A DNA stretch of 64,000 nt, from contig OY970337.1 in NCBI GenBank assembly GCA_963717475.1, forward strand, positions 1,674,001-1,738,000, written 5' to 3'. The notes under the pieces are model-generated. The model was given only the letters and a program-made list of their open reading frames with translations, did not search any database and was not told the DNA's origin. Position numbers and translations under genes: made by a program. The stretch is from AC-32 sp963717475 (GTDB taxonomy: Bacteria; Actinomycetota; Thermoleophilia; Gaiellales; Gaiellaceae). Positions 41,110-49,537 of the stretch are shown here, piece after piece; within the stretch, counting starts at the first letter, position 1, and each line of letters begins with the position of its first letter.

Positions 41110-42792
41110 CTACTTCAGGCAGTACTGCGAGAAGTCGGAGTAGAAGTTCGTGATGACGTTACAGCTGGGATCCATCCGGCTCGAGAAGAAGTCCGTCAGG
41201 AGGCCGTTCAGGTAGGGCACCTGGCTCGCGTACTTGACCATCAGGTCACTGTCGAGCTTGGCCCATGCGTCGTTCGTCGAGCTCGAGCTCGCCTGGTCGG
41301 GCGGCAGGTGCGACAGCCGCGCGATCTCCTTGTTGACAGCCGGGACGTTGACGTTCGAGTTGTTGTTGTTGTGCGTCTCGGTGATCTTCGTCCCGTCCTG
41401 GAGGACGCCGAACCAGTCGGTCGGGTACGGGTAATCCTGGAACCAGTCGGTGAAGCCGATCTGGGCCTTCGTCGCCTGGTTTCCGATGATCGTGAAGTAC
41501 GTCCCGCCCGCGAGCTCGCGGATGCCGGCGTTCCAGCCGATCTCCTTGAGGACGCCCTGCAGGTACTCACCGGTCGCCTTGTCGATCTCGGTGTCGCCGA
41601 TCGTGTACACGGTCACCTTCATGCCCTTCGTGCCGGACTGCTGCACGAGCTGCTTGGCCTTGGCCACGTCGTGCGTGTACTTGGTGATCTTCTTGTACTG
41701 CGGGTACGTCGGCGGCAGGAAGTTCTGTGTCGTCTTCCCGAGCCCGCCGCGGATCTTGACCAGCTGGTCGCGGTCGATTCCGTAGTTGACCGCCTGCCGT
41801 GCCTTCAGGTTGTTGAAGGGCGGGGTGCGCTGGTTCATGAAGAAGTAGTACGTGGACGGCGTGGTGAAGAACTTCACCTGGTCGCCGTACTTCTTCTGGA
41901 TCGACGACAGCCGGTCGGTCGGCAGCAGGTTCTCGTCGTAGTCCGCCGAGCCCGAGATGACCTTCTGCGCCGAGGCCGCGAGATCGTCGGTGATCGTCCC
42001 GATGACCTGGTCCGGGTTGCCCTGCGGAACCGTCGGGATGGAGCCCGCCTTGTAGTTGGGGTTCCGCTTGATCACGAACGACTTGTGCGGCTGGTAGCTC
42101 GTCATGACGTACGGCCCGTTCGAGGGCGGGGGCGGGTTCGTCAGCGGCTTCGCCGGCGTCCCCTTCGGGACGAGCGCCGAGAACGGCAGCGACATCACGT
42201 AGAGGAAGTCCGACTGCGGCTTCTGCAGCTTGATCTCCACCGTTCCCGCGGAGTCGTCCGCGACGATCCCGGAGATCGACTTGCACGTCGTCGGGTTCTT
42301 CTCGCACCCGTCGGAGCCGACGATGTTCGAGTAGAAGCCGACGCCCGGCGAGTTCATGTTGAAGTCGCGGACGATGGTCGCCGGGAAGTCGCTCGCCTTC
42401 ACGGGCTTGCCGTTCGAGTACTTGAGGCCCTTCCGCAGCGTGAACTTGTAGTCCTTGGCGTCCGAGCTCACCGTCGGCATCGACTCCGCGATCGCCGGGA
42501 CGATGTCGGTGGAAGCCGCGCCTGCCGCGTGCTTCTGGACGACCAGGCCTTCGTAGATGTTCTGGAAGAGCTGCCAGGACTCCAGGCGGTACGACAGGCC
42601 CGGATCCATGTAGTCCGTGTCGCCCCAGACCACGTGCAGTGTGTCGAACGTCTTGCCGGAGCTGGAGCTGCTCGACGAAGTCGAGGACGCGGACTTCTTG
42701 TTGCTGCTTCCGCAGCCGGCGGCAATCACCGCCAACATGGCGACGACCGCGGCGGCCCCGAGGACCGAGCTCCACCGCTTACGAGATCTCAT
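41110..42792 (-). CDS. peptide ABC transporter substrate-binding lipoprotein (SBP family 5)
   Basis: 560 residues. A lipoprotein signal (VLGAAAVVAMLAVIAAGCGS, Cys near residue 27) is followed by a Ser-rich linker and the family-5 binding-protein fold: SWQLFQNIYEGLV near residue 75, the long FTLRKGLKYSNGKPVKASDF segment near 115 and RQAVNYGIDRDQL near 325. It captures oligopeptides at the cell surface. ATG 42792 has GGGAGG 6 bases upstream, a proper Shine-Dalgarno. It is the first gene of the opp unit. A weak promoter may lie in the 130-base gap upstream, where GTGACA and CATACT are 19 bases apart. Confidence 0.92.
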   Translation of the reverse strand: MRSRKRWSSVLGAAAVVAMLAVIAAGCGSSNKKSASSTSSSSSSSGKTFDTLHVVWGDTDYMDPGLSYRLESWQLFQNIYEGLVVQKHAAGAASTDIVPAIAESMPTVSSDAKDYKFTLRKGLKYSNGKPVKASDFPATIVRDFNMNSPGVGFYSNIVGSDGCEKNPTTCKSISGIVADDSAGTVEIKLQKPQSDFLYVMSLPFSALVPKGTPAKPLTNPPPPSNGPYVMTSYQPHKSFVIKRNPNYKAGSIPTVPQGNPDQVIGTITDDLAASAQKVISGSADYDENLLPTDRLSSIQKKYGDQVKFFTTPSTYYFFMNQRTPPFNNLKARQAVNYGIDRDQLVKIRGGLGKTTQNFLPPTYPQYKKITKYTHDVAKAKQLVQQSGTKGMKVTVYTIGDTEIDKATGEYLQGVLKEIGWNAGIRELAGGTYFTIIGNQATKAQIGFTDWFQDYPYPTDWFGVLQDGTKITETHNNNNSNVNVPAVNKEIARLSHLPPDQASSSSTNDAWAKLDSDLMVKYASQVPYLNGLLTDFFSSRMDPSCNVITNFYSDFSQYCLK

Positions 42793-42922
42793 CAATACCT
42801 CCCATTCCTTCGCCTCTGGACGATGTTTTTCTACCTCCGTAGGGAGTATGCCGAGCGGAACGTGGCCGCTGTCACGTCTACCGTTCTACGACGGCGGGAA
42901 CGTCCTGGATGTTGGCGGTTCT

Positions 42923-44047
42923 TTAAGCCGCGGCGGTCTGGAGCTCGCGGAGAGCCGCAAGCCGCGCCAGAGCCTGGCCCTCGAGCTGCCGGACGCGCTC
43001 GCGCGTCAGGTCGAGCTCGTGGCCGATCGCCTCGAGCGTCCAGGGCTCGCCGTCGAAGCCGAAGCGAAGCTCGAGGATGCGGCGCTCCCGCTCAGGCAGA
43101 GCGTCGAGAGCGCGCCGCACGCCCTGGCGGCGGAGTGACTCCTCGGCCTCCTCGAACGGGTCGGCGGCCTCGCGGTCTGCGAACAGGTCTCCGAGCTCGC
43201 CCTCGTCGTCGGCGCCGACCGTCTGGTTGAGCGAGACCGAGGCCTGGGCTGCCCCGAGCGCCTCGTCGACGTGCTGGATCGGAAGGCCGGTGGCCTCGGC
43301 GAGCTCCTGCTTCGTCGCCTCGCGGCCCAGCTCGACCTCGAGCCGGCGCGCGGCCCGGCCGAGCTTCTGCTGACGCTCGACGACGTGGACGGGCACGCGG
43401 ATCGTGCGCGCGTGGTTGGCGACCGCGCGCTGCACCGACTGGCGGATCCACCAGGTCGCGTACGTCGAGAACTTGTAGCCGCGGCGCCAGTCGAACTTCT
43501 CGACCGCGCGGTTGAGCCCGAGCGTGCCTTCCTGGATCAGGTCGAGGAAGGGGACGCCGAGCCCGCGGTAGCCCTTCGCGATCGAGACGACCAGCCGCAG
43601 GTTCGACTCGATCATGCGGCGCTTGGCGGCCAGGTCGCCGCGCTCGATCGCCTTCGCGAGCATGACCTCGTCGGCCGCAGTCAGCAGCTTGTGGCGGCCG
43701 ATGTCGGCCAGGAAGAGCTGCAGGCTGTCGGCGGCGCCGACGAGCGCGTGCTGCTCCGGCTGGCGGACGGGCTCCTTTTCCTTTGGGGACTCCTCTGCCT
43801 CGGGTGGGGTCTCGCGCACCTCGAGGCCGGTCGCCTCGAGCTCGCGCTGCAGCAGCTCGACCTCGTCCTCGGCGAGGTCGTGCTCGAGCGCGAAGGCCTC
43901 GATCTCGGCCGGCTCGATGTAGCCGCGCTCCTCCGCCCCGTCGAGCAGCAGGCGGGCAGGCTCGGTTTCGAGCAACTCGTGCAGTTGGCTCTGGGTCAAT
44001 TTCTCCTCTTCGGGCTTCGATGTTGCGGCTGTGTCGATCTTTCGCAC
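42923..44047 (-). CDS. RNA polymerase sigma-70 factor, primary (RpoD/SigA-like)
   Basis: 374 residues. After an acidic N-terminal region (TQSQLHELLETEPARLLLDG resembles region 1.1), region 2 has NLRLVVSIAKGYRGLGVPFL, then DLIQEGTLGLNRAVEKFDWR and FSTYATWWIRQSVQRAV, the invariant primary-sigma -10 recognition segment. Region 3 follows and region 4 ends with ERERRILELRFGFDGEPWTL and LTRERVRQLEGQALARL. It is the housekeeping sigma or a close group 2 relative. GTG 44047 is used (GGAG about 10 bases upstream); a longer start at 44110 exists. A TTGACA at 44105-44110 may be its -35. Confidence 0.9.
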   Translation of the reverse strand: MRKIDTAATSKPEEEKLTQSQLHELLETEPARLLLDGAEERGYIEPAEIEAFALEHDLAEDEVELLQRELEATGLEVRETPPEAEESPKEKEPVRQPEQHALVGAADSLQLFLADIGRHKLLTAADEVMLAKAIERGDLAAKRRMIESNLRLVVSIAKGYRGLGVPFLDLIQEGTLGLNRAVEKFDWRRGYKFSTYATWWIRQSVQRAVANHARTIRVPVHVVERQQKLGRAARRLEVELGREATKQELAEATGLPIQHVDEALGAAQASVSLNQTVGADDEGELGDLFADREAADPFEEAEESLRRQGVRRALDALPERERRILELRFGFDGEPWTLEAIGHELDLTRERVRQLEGQALARLAALRELQTAAA

Positions 44048-44229
44048 TGTATGGCCATTCTCCTCGCCTGGATAGGGGGAATGGGGCCCCCTACCGCTCG
44101 GTCCTGTCAAACGTCATGGCGGCACTTGCTATTCCGTTGGTGCGGGCCTTCCGGTTTGGGGTACGCGCGGGCATCCGACGTTCTTTTGCCCGTCATAACT
44201 GAAGACGAGACCCGCGAGAAAAGGTTTGT

Positions 44230-46815
44230 TCAGGACTTTTTACGCTTTGCCGTGCGACGCTTCGTCGGGCCTTTCGAGCGTCGCTCGGCGAGCAGCTCGG
44301 ACGCGCGCTCGATGGTGACCGACTCGACGGAATCGCCGGCGCGCAGGCTCGCGTTCGTCTCGCCGTCGGTGACGTACGGGCCAAAGCGGCCCTCCTTCAG
44401 GACGACGGGCTTGCCGGTCGAGGGGTCGTCGCCGAGCTCGCGCAGGGGCGGCTTCGCGGCGCCGCGGCCACGCGCCTTCGGCTGGGCGAGCAGGGCGAGC
44501 GCCTCGTCGAGCGTGATCTCGAAGACCTGCTCCTCGCGCTCGAGCGAGCGCGTCTCCTTCTCCTTCTGGACGTAGGGCCCGTAGCGCCCGGTGCGCGCGA
44601 GCACCTCCTCGCCGTCGGGCGCGGTGCCGACGAGCCGCGGCAGCGCCAGCAGCTGGAGCGCCTCCTCGAGCGTGACCGTCTCCGGCGACTGGCTCGAGAG
44701 CAGCGAGCCTGTCCGCCCTTTCTCCTTGGAATCCTCGTCGACGACCTCGCTCACGAACGGCCCGTAGCGGCCGCTGCGCACGATGATCTCGCGGCCTGTC
44801 TCGGGATCGACGCCGAGCGACCGCTCGCCCGACGGCTGTGAGAGCAGCTCCTCCGCCTTCTCGACCGTCAGCTCGTCCGGGACGACGTCGTCCGGGACGT
44901 TCGCGCGCTGGCCGTCGCGCTCGAGGTAGGCGCCATAGCGGCCGACGCGGAGGACGATTCCGTTGCCGATCGCTATGGAGCTGATCTCGCGCGCGTCGAT
45001 CCCGCCGAGGTCCTCGACGAGCTCCTTGAGGCCGCCGTCGCCGTCTCCGTAGTAGAAGCGCCGCAGCCAGCTGACGCGTTCCTCGTCGCCGGCCGCGATC
45101 CGGTCGAGGTCGTCCTCCATCCGCGCGGTGAAGTCGTAGTCGACGAGCTTGCCGAAGTGCTGCTCCAGGAGGCCGATGACCGCGAAAGCGAGGAACGAGG
45201 GCACGAGCGCGCTGTCCTTCTTGAAGACGTAGCCGCGGTCGAGGATCGTTCCGATGATCGACGCGTACGTGGAAGGCCGGCCGATGCCGCGCTCCTCGAG
45301 CGCGCGGACGAGGGTGGCCTCGGTGTAGCGCGCGGGCGGGCTCGTCTCGTGGCCCGCGGGCTCGAGCCGGGCCGCCTCCAGCTCCTGCCCCTCGGTGAGG
45401 TGCGGCAGGCGGCGCTCGGCCTCCTCCCGCCCGGGGGCCGTCGGGGCCTTGTCGTCGCGTCCCTCCTCGTAGGCCGCGAGGAATCCGCGGAACGTGATCA
45501 CGGTCCCGGCCGCCGCGAACTCGGCAACCTCCTCCGCCGACGACGTGCCCGCGATCCTGACGGAGACCGTCTCGCCCTTCGCGTCCGCCATCTGCGACGC
45601 GATCGTGCGGATCCAGATCAGCTCGTACAGCGCCCGCTCGTCCGGCGAGAGCTCGCCAGCGACCTGCTGCGGCGTGCGAAAGGTGTCGCCGGCCGGCCTG
45701 ATCGCCTCGTGCGCCTCCTGCGCGTTCTTCACCTTGCGCTCGTAGCGGCGCGGCTGCGCGGCGACGTACTCCGAGCCATAGAGCTCGGCCGCCTGCGCCC
45801 GGGCTGCCTTGAGCGCGGAGTCGGAGAGCGTCGTCGAGTCCGTCCGCATGTAGGTGATGTAGCCGTTCTCGTAGAGGCGCTGGGCGATGCGCATCGTCGT
45901 CTGGGCGGTGTAGCGGAGCTTGCGGCTCGCTTCCTGCTGCAGGGTGGACGTCATGAACGGCGGGCTCGGTCGCCGGGAGTAAGGCTTGCTCTCGACGCTG
46001 CGGACGTGGAACGGGACGCCCTGCAGCCGCTCGGCGAGGCCGCGCGCGGTGTCCTCGTCGAGTTGCAGCAGCGCCTCGTCGCGGAGCTTCCCGTCCGGCC
46101 CGATGTCTCGGCCCGTCGCGATCCGGCGGCCGTCGAGCGACGAGAGCTGCGCCTCGAACGGATCCGGCGCGAAGGTCGCCCTGATGTCCCACCACGCCGC
46201 GCGCACGAAGGCCATCCGCTCGCGCTCGCGCTCGACCACGAGGCGCGTCGCGACCGACTGGACGCGACCGGCCGAAAGGCCCTGCATGATCTTCTTCCAG
46301 AGGACGGGCGAGACCTCGTAGCCGTAGAGGCGGTCGAGGATGCGGCGCGTCTCCTGCGCGTCCACGAGGCGCTCGTCGATGGGGCGCGTCTCGTCGAGCG
46401 CGCGGCTGATCGCGTCCCGTGTGATCTCGTGGAAGACCATCCGGCTGACCGGAACCTTCGGCTTGAGGACCTCCAGCAGGTGCCAGGCGATCGCCTCGCC
46501 CTCGCGGTCCTCGTCCGTCGCGAGCAGGACCTCGTCCGCCTCCGCGACACGCTTCTTCAGCAGCTCGACGGTCTTCTTCTTGTCCGCGTCCACGACGTAG
46601 AGCGGCTCGAAGTCGTTCTCGATGTTCACGCCGAGGCGCGCCCACGGCTCCTTCTTGTGCTTCGCCGGGATCTCGGCGGCACGCTGCGGGAGGTCGCGGA
46701 TGTGGCCCACGCTCGACTCGACGACGAAGCCGTCTCCGAGGTAGCCGGCGATCGTCCGCGCCTTGGCGGGCGATTCGACGATCACGACGCGCTTTCCCTT
46801 TGCGTTTGCTGCCAC
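44230..46815 (-). CDS. topA: DNA topoisomerase I
   Basis: 861 residues, type IA. The Toprim domain starts VVIVESPAKARTIAGYLG and includes LLATDEDREGEAIAWHL with the metal acids; the catalytic Tyr lies in GYITYMRTDSTTLS near residue 318, and LSAGRVQSVATRLV is the conserved central motif. Instead of Cys4 zinc fingers the C-terminus has four Toprim C-terminal repeats (GRYGAYL, GRYGPFV, GRYGPYV, GRFGPYV) and a Lys/Arg tail (SKGPTKRRTAKRKKS). It relaxes negative supercoils. GTG 46815 has TAAGGT 8 bases upstream and is divergent from plsC. Confidence 0.96.
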   Translation of the reverse strand: MAANAKGKRVVIVESPAKARTIAGYLGDGFVVESSVGHIRDLPQRAAEIPAKHKKEPWARLGVNIENDFEPLYVVDADKKKTVELLKKRVAEADEVLLATDEDREGEAIAWHLLEVLKPKVPVSRMVFHEITRDAISRALDETRPIDERLVDAQETRRILDRLYGYEVSPVLWKKIMQGLSAGRVQSVATRLVVERERERMAFVRAAWWDIRATFAPDPFEAQLSSLDGRRIATGRDIGPDGKLRDEALLQLDEDTARGLAERLQGVPFHVRSVESKPYSRRPSPPFMTSTLQQEASRKLRYTAQTTMRIAQRLYENGYITYMRTDSTTLSDSALKAARAQAAELYGSEYVAAQPRRYERKVKNAQEAHEAIRPAGDTFRTPQQVAGELSPDERALYELIWIRTIASQMADAKGETVSVRIAGTSSAEEVAEFAAAGTVITFRGFLAAYEEGRDDKAPTAPGREEAERRLPHLTEGQELEAARLEPAGHETSPPARYTEATLVRALEERGIGRPSTYASIIGTILDRGYVFKKDSALVPSFLAFAVIGLLEQHFGKLVDYDFTARMEDDLDRIAAGDEERVSWLRRFYYGDGDGGLKELVEDLGGIDAREISSIAIGNGIVLRVGRYGAYLERDGQRANVPDDVVPDELTVEKAEELLSQPSGERSLGVDPETGREIIVRSGRYGPFVSEVVDEDSKEKGRTGSLLSSQSPETVTLEEALQLLALPRLVGTAPDGEEVLARTGRYGPYVQKEKETRSLEREEQVFEITLDEALALLAQPKARGRGAAKPPLRELGDDPSTGKPVVLKEGRFGPYVTDGETNASLRAGDSVESVTIERASELLAERRSKGPTKRRTAKRKKS

Positions 46816-46823
46816 GGCGACTC

Positions 46824-46829
46824 ACCTTA
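46824..46829 (-). promoter_or_regulatory. -10 hexamer TAAGGT before topA
   Basis: On the minus strand TAAGGT ends 8 bases before the topA GTG, outside any coding sequence, consistent with a leaderless or near-leaderless transcript. No -35 match was found at the expected distance. Confidence 0.4.
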
Positions 46830-46955
46830 GCGACCGGGTTCCAGAATGCTTCTGCCGCGGCGGACGTTCGGCACGGACGCGTTTCTCCCTGTTTACTGCC
46901 GAACATCCGGCCGCCAGCGCTCTACAGCTTCGTCGCCGCGCTCTCGTACCCTGTG

Positions 46956-47516
46956 ATGCACGGACTCTTCCGGCTGCGGGCGTTCGGGACCGAGAATCTG
47001 CCCGACACGGGCTTCGTGCTCGCCGCGAACCACACGTCGAACGTCGACCCGTGGCCGCTCGGGATGCCGATCTGGCCGAAGCGCTACCTGCGCTTCATGG
47101 CGAAGTCCGAGCTGTTCAACCCGGTGCTCGCGCCGTTTCTGCGCGCCGGCGGGGCGTTCAAGGTGCGCCGCGGCCAGGGGGACATCGAGGCGATGCGCAC
47201 CGCGGTCGACCTCGTTCGCGCGGGGGAGATCGTCGTGATGTTCCCCGAGGGCACGCGCCGCGCCAAGGGCCTGCGCAAGCGGCGCGTGGCGCGGGCGCAC
47301 ACGGGCGCCGCGCGGATCGCGCTGACGGCCGAGGCGCCTCTCGTCCCAGCCGCGATCGCGGGAACCGACCGGCTGACGCGGCTCGGGCCGCTCCGCGTCG
47401 CGTTCGGCGAGCCGCTGGACCTATCCGACCTGGAACGGCTCGACCAGAAGCACGCGGCTACTGAGGCGACTGAGCGGCTGATGGCGCGGATCGAGGAACT
47501 GCGCGTGTCATTGTGA
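46956..47516 (+). CDS. 1-acyl-sn-glycerol-3-phosphate acyltransferase (PlsC family)
   Basis: Acylates lysophosphatidic acid at the membrane. The HX4D catalytic motif is ANHTSNVDPWP, the lysophosphatidate-binding motif is VVMFPEGTRR, and PLVPAAIAGTDRL gives the third conserved block. From ATG 46956 the protein is 186 residues and starts MHGLFRLRAFG, but the upstream in-frame codons (RPPALYSFVAALSYPV) look like a normal PlsC N-terminus. No ATG/GTG/TTG begins that segment; ATC 46905 does, and TTTACT lies 7 bases before it. The only other start is TTG 46800, inside the divergent topA leader. The stop overlaps the next start (GTGA). Confidence 0.87.
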   Translation: MHGLFRLRAFGTENLPDTGFVLAANHTSNVDPWPLGMPIWPKRYLRFMAKSELFNPVLAPFLRAGGAFKVRRGQGDIEAMRTAVDLVRAGEIVVMFPEGTRRAKGLRKRRVARAHTGAARIALTAEAPLVPAAIAGTDRLTRLGPLRVAFGEPLDLSDLERLDQKHAATEATERLMARIEELRVSL

Positions 47517-48322
47517 AACCGCTGCTCGTCGTCGACGGAGATTCGTTTGCGCACCGCGCCTACCACGCGATGCCGAAGACGGTGCGCCTGGGCTGCGTCG
47601 TCGGCTTCACGAACATGCTCCTGCGGCTGTGGCAGGCGGAGGAGCCGCGCGCAGTCCTGGTCGGCTGGGACTCGCTCGGCCATCCGACCTACCGCAACGA
47701 GGCGTTCGAGGCCTACCAGAGCGGGCGCGTCTTCGACAAGCCGCTGCTCGAGCAGCTCGACATGCTGCCCCAGCTCGTCGAGGCGGCCGGGTTCGCATAC
47801 GCGAAGGCGCCGGGCTACGAGGCGGACGACTTTCTCGCCGCCGCGGCGGCGTTCGAGGAAGCCCGCGGCGGGACCGCGCTCGTCGCCACCTCGGACCGTG
47901 ACGCTTTCCAGCTCGCGAGCGAGCGGACGACGATCCTGCAGCCGGTGCGCGGCGTCTCCGAGCTGGCGCGGATCGGCCCCGCCGAGGTGCGCGAGCGCTA
48001 CGGGGTCGATCCCGAGCAGGTGCCGGACTTCATCGCGCTGCGCGGAGACCCTTCGGACAAGCTCCCCGGGGCCGCCGGCGTCGGGCCGAAGAAGGCCGCG
48101 GACGTCCTCCGGGAATACGGCTCGCTGGAGGCCGCCCTGGCCGCAGGAAGATTTTCCGCCGAGGCGGAGGACTTGCGGCTCTACCGGCGAATAGCGGCGC
48201 TGGACGCCTCTGCCCCTCTCTCTCCCCTCGCAGATCAGAATCCCGCATGGGCAGAGGCGTCCTCTCTCGTTCGGGACTGGGGCCTCAACCAGCTCGCCGA
48301 CCGCCTGGCAAAGTTGAGCTGA
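47513..48322 (+). CDS. 5'-3' exonuclease (PolA N-terminal domain-like)
   Basis: 269 residues, a stand-alone FEN-type nuclease similar to the N-terminal domain of DNA polymerase I. Metal-binding acids sit in LLVVDGDSFAHRAYHAM, VLVGWDS, GYEADDFLAA and TALVATSDRDAFQL; the helix-hairpin-helix is LPGAAGVGPKKAADVLREYG. It would remove flaps or RNA primers during replication and repair. GTG 47513 overlaps the plsC stop, and the stop shares a base with the DUF6457 start. Confidence 0.9.
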   Translation: MKPLLVVDGDSFAHRAYHAMPKTVRLGCVVGFTNMLLRLWQAEEPRAVLVGWDSLGHPTYRNEAFEAYQSGRVFDKPLLEQLDMLPQLVEAAGFAYAKAPGYEADDFLAAAAAFEEARGGTALVATSDRDAFQLASERTTILQPVRGVSELARIGPAEVRERYGVDPEQVPDFIALRGDPSDKLPGAAGVGPKKAADVLREYGSLEAALAAGRFSAEAEDLRLYRRIAALDASAPLSPLADQNPAWAEASSLVRDWGLNQLADRLAKLS

Positions 48323-48555
48323 TGGATCCCTGGTTGACCGCGGCGCGCGACCGGCTCGCGAAGGCCGCCGGCATCGCGCCCGGCGATCTCGAGCTCTCGG
48401 AGGACGAAGCCCGCGAGCTGCTCGACCTGGCGCGGATCGCAGCCCACGATTCCGGCGAGCGGACGAATGCGCCGCTGCTCTGCTACCTCGTCGGGCGCGC
48501 ACAGGGCGCCGTAGATCTCGAGACGCTCGCGGACGCGGTTCGGCGATCGAGCTAG
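48322..48555 (+). CDS. DUF6457-like small protein
   Basis: 77 residues starting MDPWLTAARDRLAKAAGIAP and containing DEARELLDLARIAAHDSGER followed by TNAPLLCYLVGRAQGA, the pattern I associate with DUF6457, found in actinobacteria often next to molybdenum-cofactor genes. Here the neighbours are the exonuclease and a deacetylase, so no pathway is implied. ATG 48322 overlaps the upstream stop by one base. Cytosolic, helical, function unknown. Confidence 0.75.
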   Translation: MDPWLTAARDRLAKAAGIAPGDLELSEDEARELLDLARIAAHDSGERTNAPLLCYLVGRAQGAVDLETLADAVRRSS

Positions 48556-49392
48556 TCAGCCATCCGAAGCTCGCCGAGCTGCACCCCACGGAGCCGCACG
48601 TGGAGACGCGCGAGCGGCTCGCCGTCCTGCTCGAGCGCTTCGACGTCGGCCGAAGGAGCACCCGCCACCCGCGAGCAGGTCGAGCGCTGCCACGACGCGG
48701 CCTACCTCGACCGGCTGCAGGCGCTCGAGGTCCCGACGCTGCTCGACCCGGACACCGTCGCCTCCGAGACCAGCTGGGAAGCCGCGCTGCTCGCCGCCGG
48801 CTGTGCGATCGAAGCCGCGGCGCGCGGTGGCTTCGCGCTCGTCCGGCCGCCCGGCCACCACGCGCTGCCCGCCCGCGCGATGGGCTTCTGCCTGATCGAC
48901 AACGTCGCGGTCGCGGCGCGCTACGCACAGGCGGAGCTCGGGCTCGAGCGCGTGGCGATCGTCGACTGGGACGTCCACCACGGAAACGGCACCGAGGAGA
49001 TCTTCCGCGGCGACCACTCGGTCTTCTTCGCCTCGCTGCACCAGTGGCCGTTCTATCCGGGCAGCGGCGGGCCGGGCGAGGGCGACGAGACGACCCTCAA
49101 CGTGCCGCTGCGGGCGGGCTGCGGCGACGAGGACTACCTGCGCGCCTTCGAGACGACCGTTGCGCCGGCCGTGCGCGCGTTCGAGCCCGACCTCGTGCTC
49201 GTCTCCGCCGGCTTCGACGCCCACGTCGACGATCCGCTCGCGGGGATGCGCGTCACCGCCGACGGCTTCCGCGAGCTCGCGCGCCGCTCCGCAGAGCTGG
49301 GCCCGCGCGTGGCGGCCGTGCTCGAGGGCGGCTACGACCCGCGCACGCTGCCGACCCTGGTCCGGTCGGCGCGCGAAGGGTTCTCAGAATGA
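48546..49392 (+). pseudogene. histone deacetylase family / acetoin utilisation-like protein, one frameshift and no usual start
   Basis: The catalytic core is intact from about 48655: VRPPGHHALPARAMGFCLID (His-His and metal region), then VAIVDWDVHHGNGTEEIF with the zinc Asp/His, LHQWPFYPGSG, LVSAGFDAHVDDPL and AAVLEGGYD. Before that, one extra C near 48650 shifts the frame; removing it joins FDVGEGAPATREQVERCHDA to the N-terminal HPTEPHVETRERLAVLLERF. The restored N-terminus runs back to ATC 48546 with no ATG/GTG/TTG at a sensible place; GTG 48600 is the only canonical option and would truncate it. The intact frame from ATG 48880 alone lacks part of the active site. Substrate of such enzymes: acetyl-lysine or acetylpolyamines. 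Confidence 0.75.
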
Positions 49393-49395
49393 CGA

Positions 49396-49418
49396 AGGCC
49401 GGCCCCAGGGGCCGGCCT
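49396..49418 (+). terminator. terminator hairpin after the deacetylase-like gene
   Basis: Stem AGGCCGGCC / GGCCGGCCT with loop CCAGG, 4 bases past the stop codon of the gene. No T-run follows, so efficiency is uncertain. Confidence 0.6.
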
Positions 49419-49443
49419 GTCGAGAGAAGCGGGAGCCACCGCG

Positions 49444-49473
49444 CTTCGAGTCAGGAGGAAATCCTGCTCGAAG
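49444..49473. other. long intergenic hairpin, possible structured RNA
   Basis: CTTCGAG-t-CAGGA-ggaaa-TCCTG-CTCGAAG forms a 12-bp stem with a single bulged base and a GGAAA loop. It lies between the terminators at 49396 and 49511, in a 145-base gap that has no gene. It is too well paired and too far from either stop to be a simple terminator of one neighbour. Confidence 0.45.
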
Positions 49474-49510
49474 TATCGGCGCAAGGCGGCGACGGGCGTG
49501 GGTGATTCGT

Positions 49511-49529
49511 ATCCCCCACGGTGGGGGAT
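49511..49529 (-). terminator. terminator-like palindrome after the response regulator
   Basis: ATCCCCCAC-G-GTGGGGGAT, a 9-bp perfect palindrome that as RNA would fold as a 7-bp stem with loop ACGGT. It lies 9 bases beyond the stop of the minus-strand response regulator. It could also be a protein-binding site because of its symmetry. Confidence 0.55.
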
Positions 49530-49537
49530 TCTGGGCC

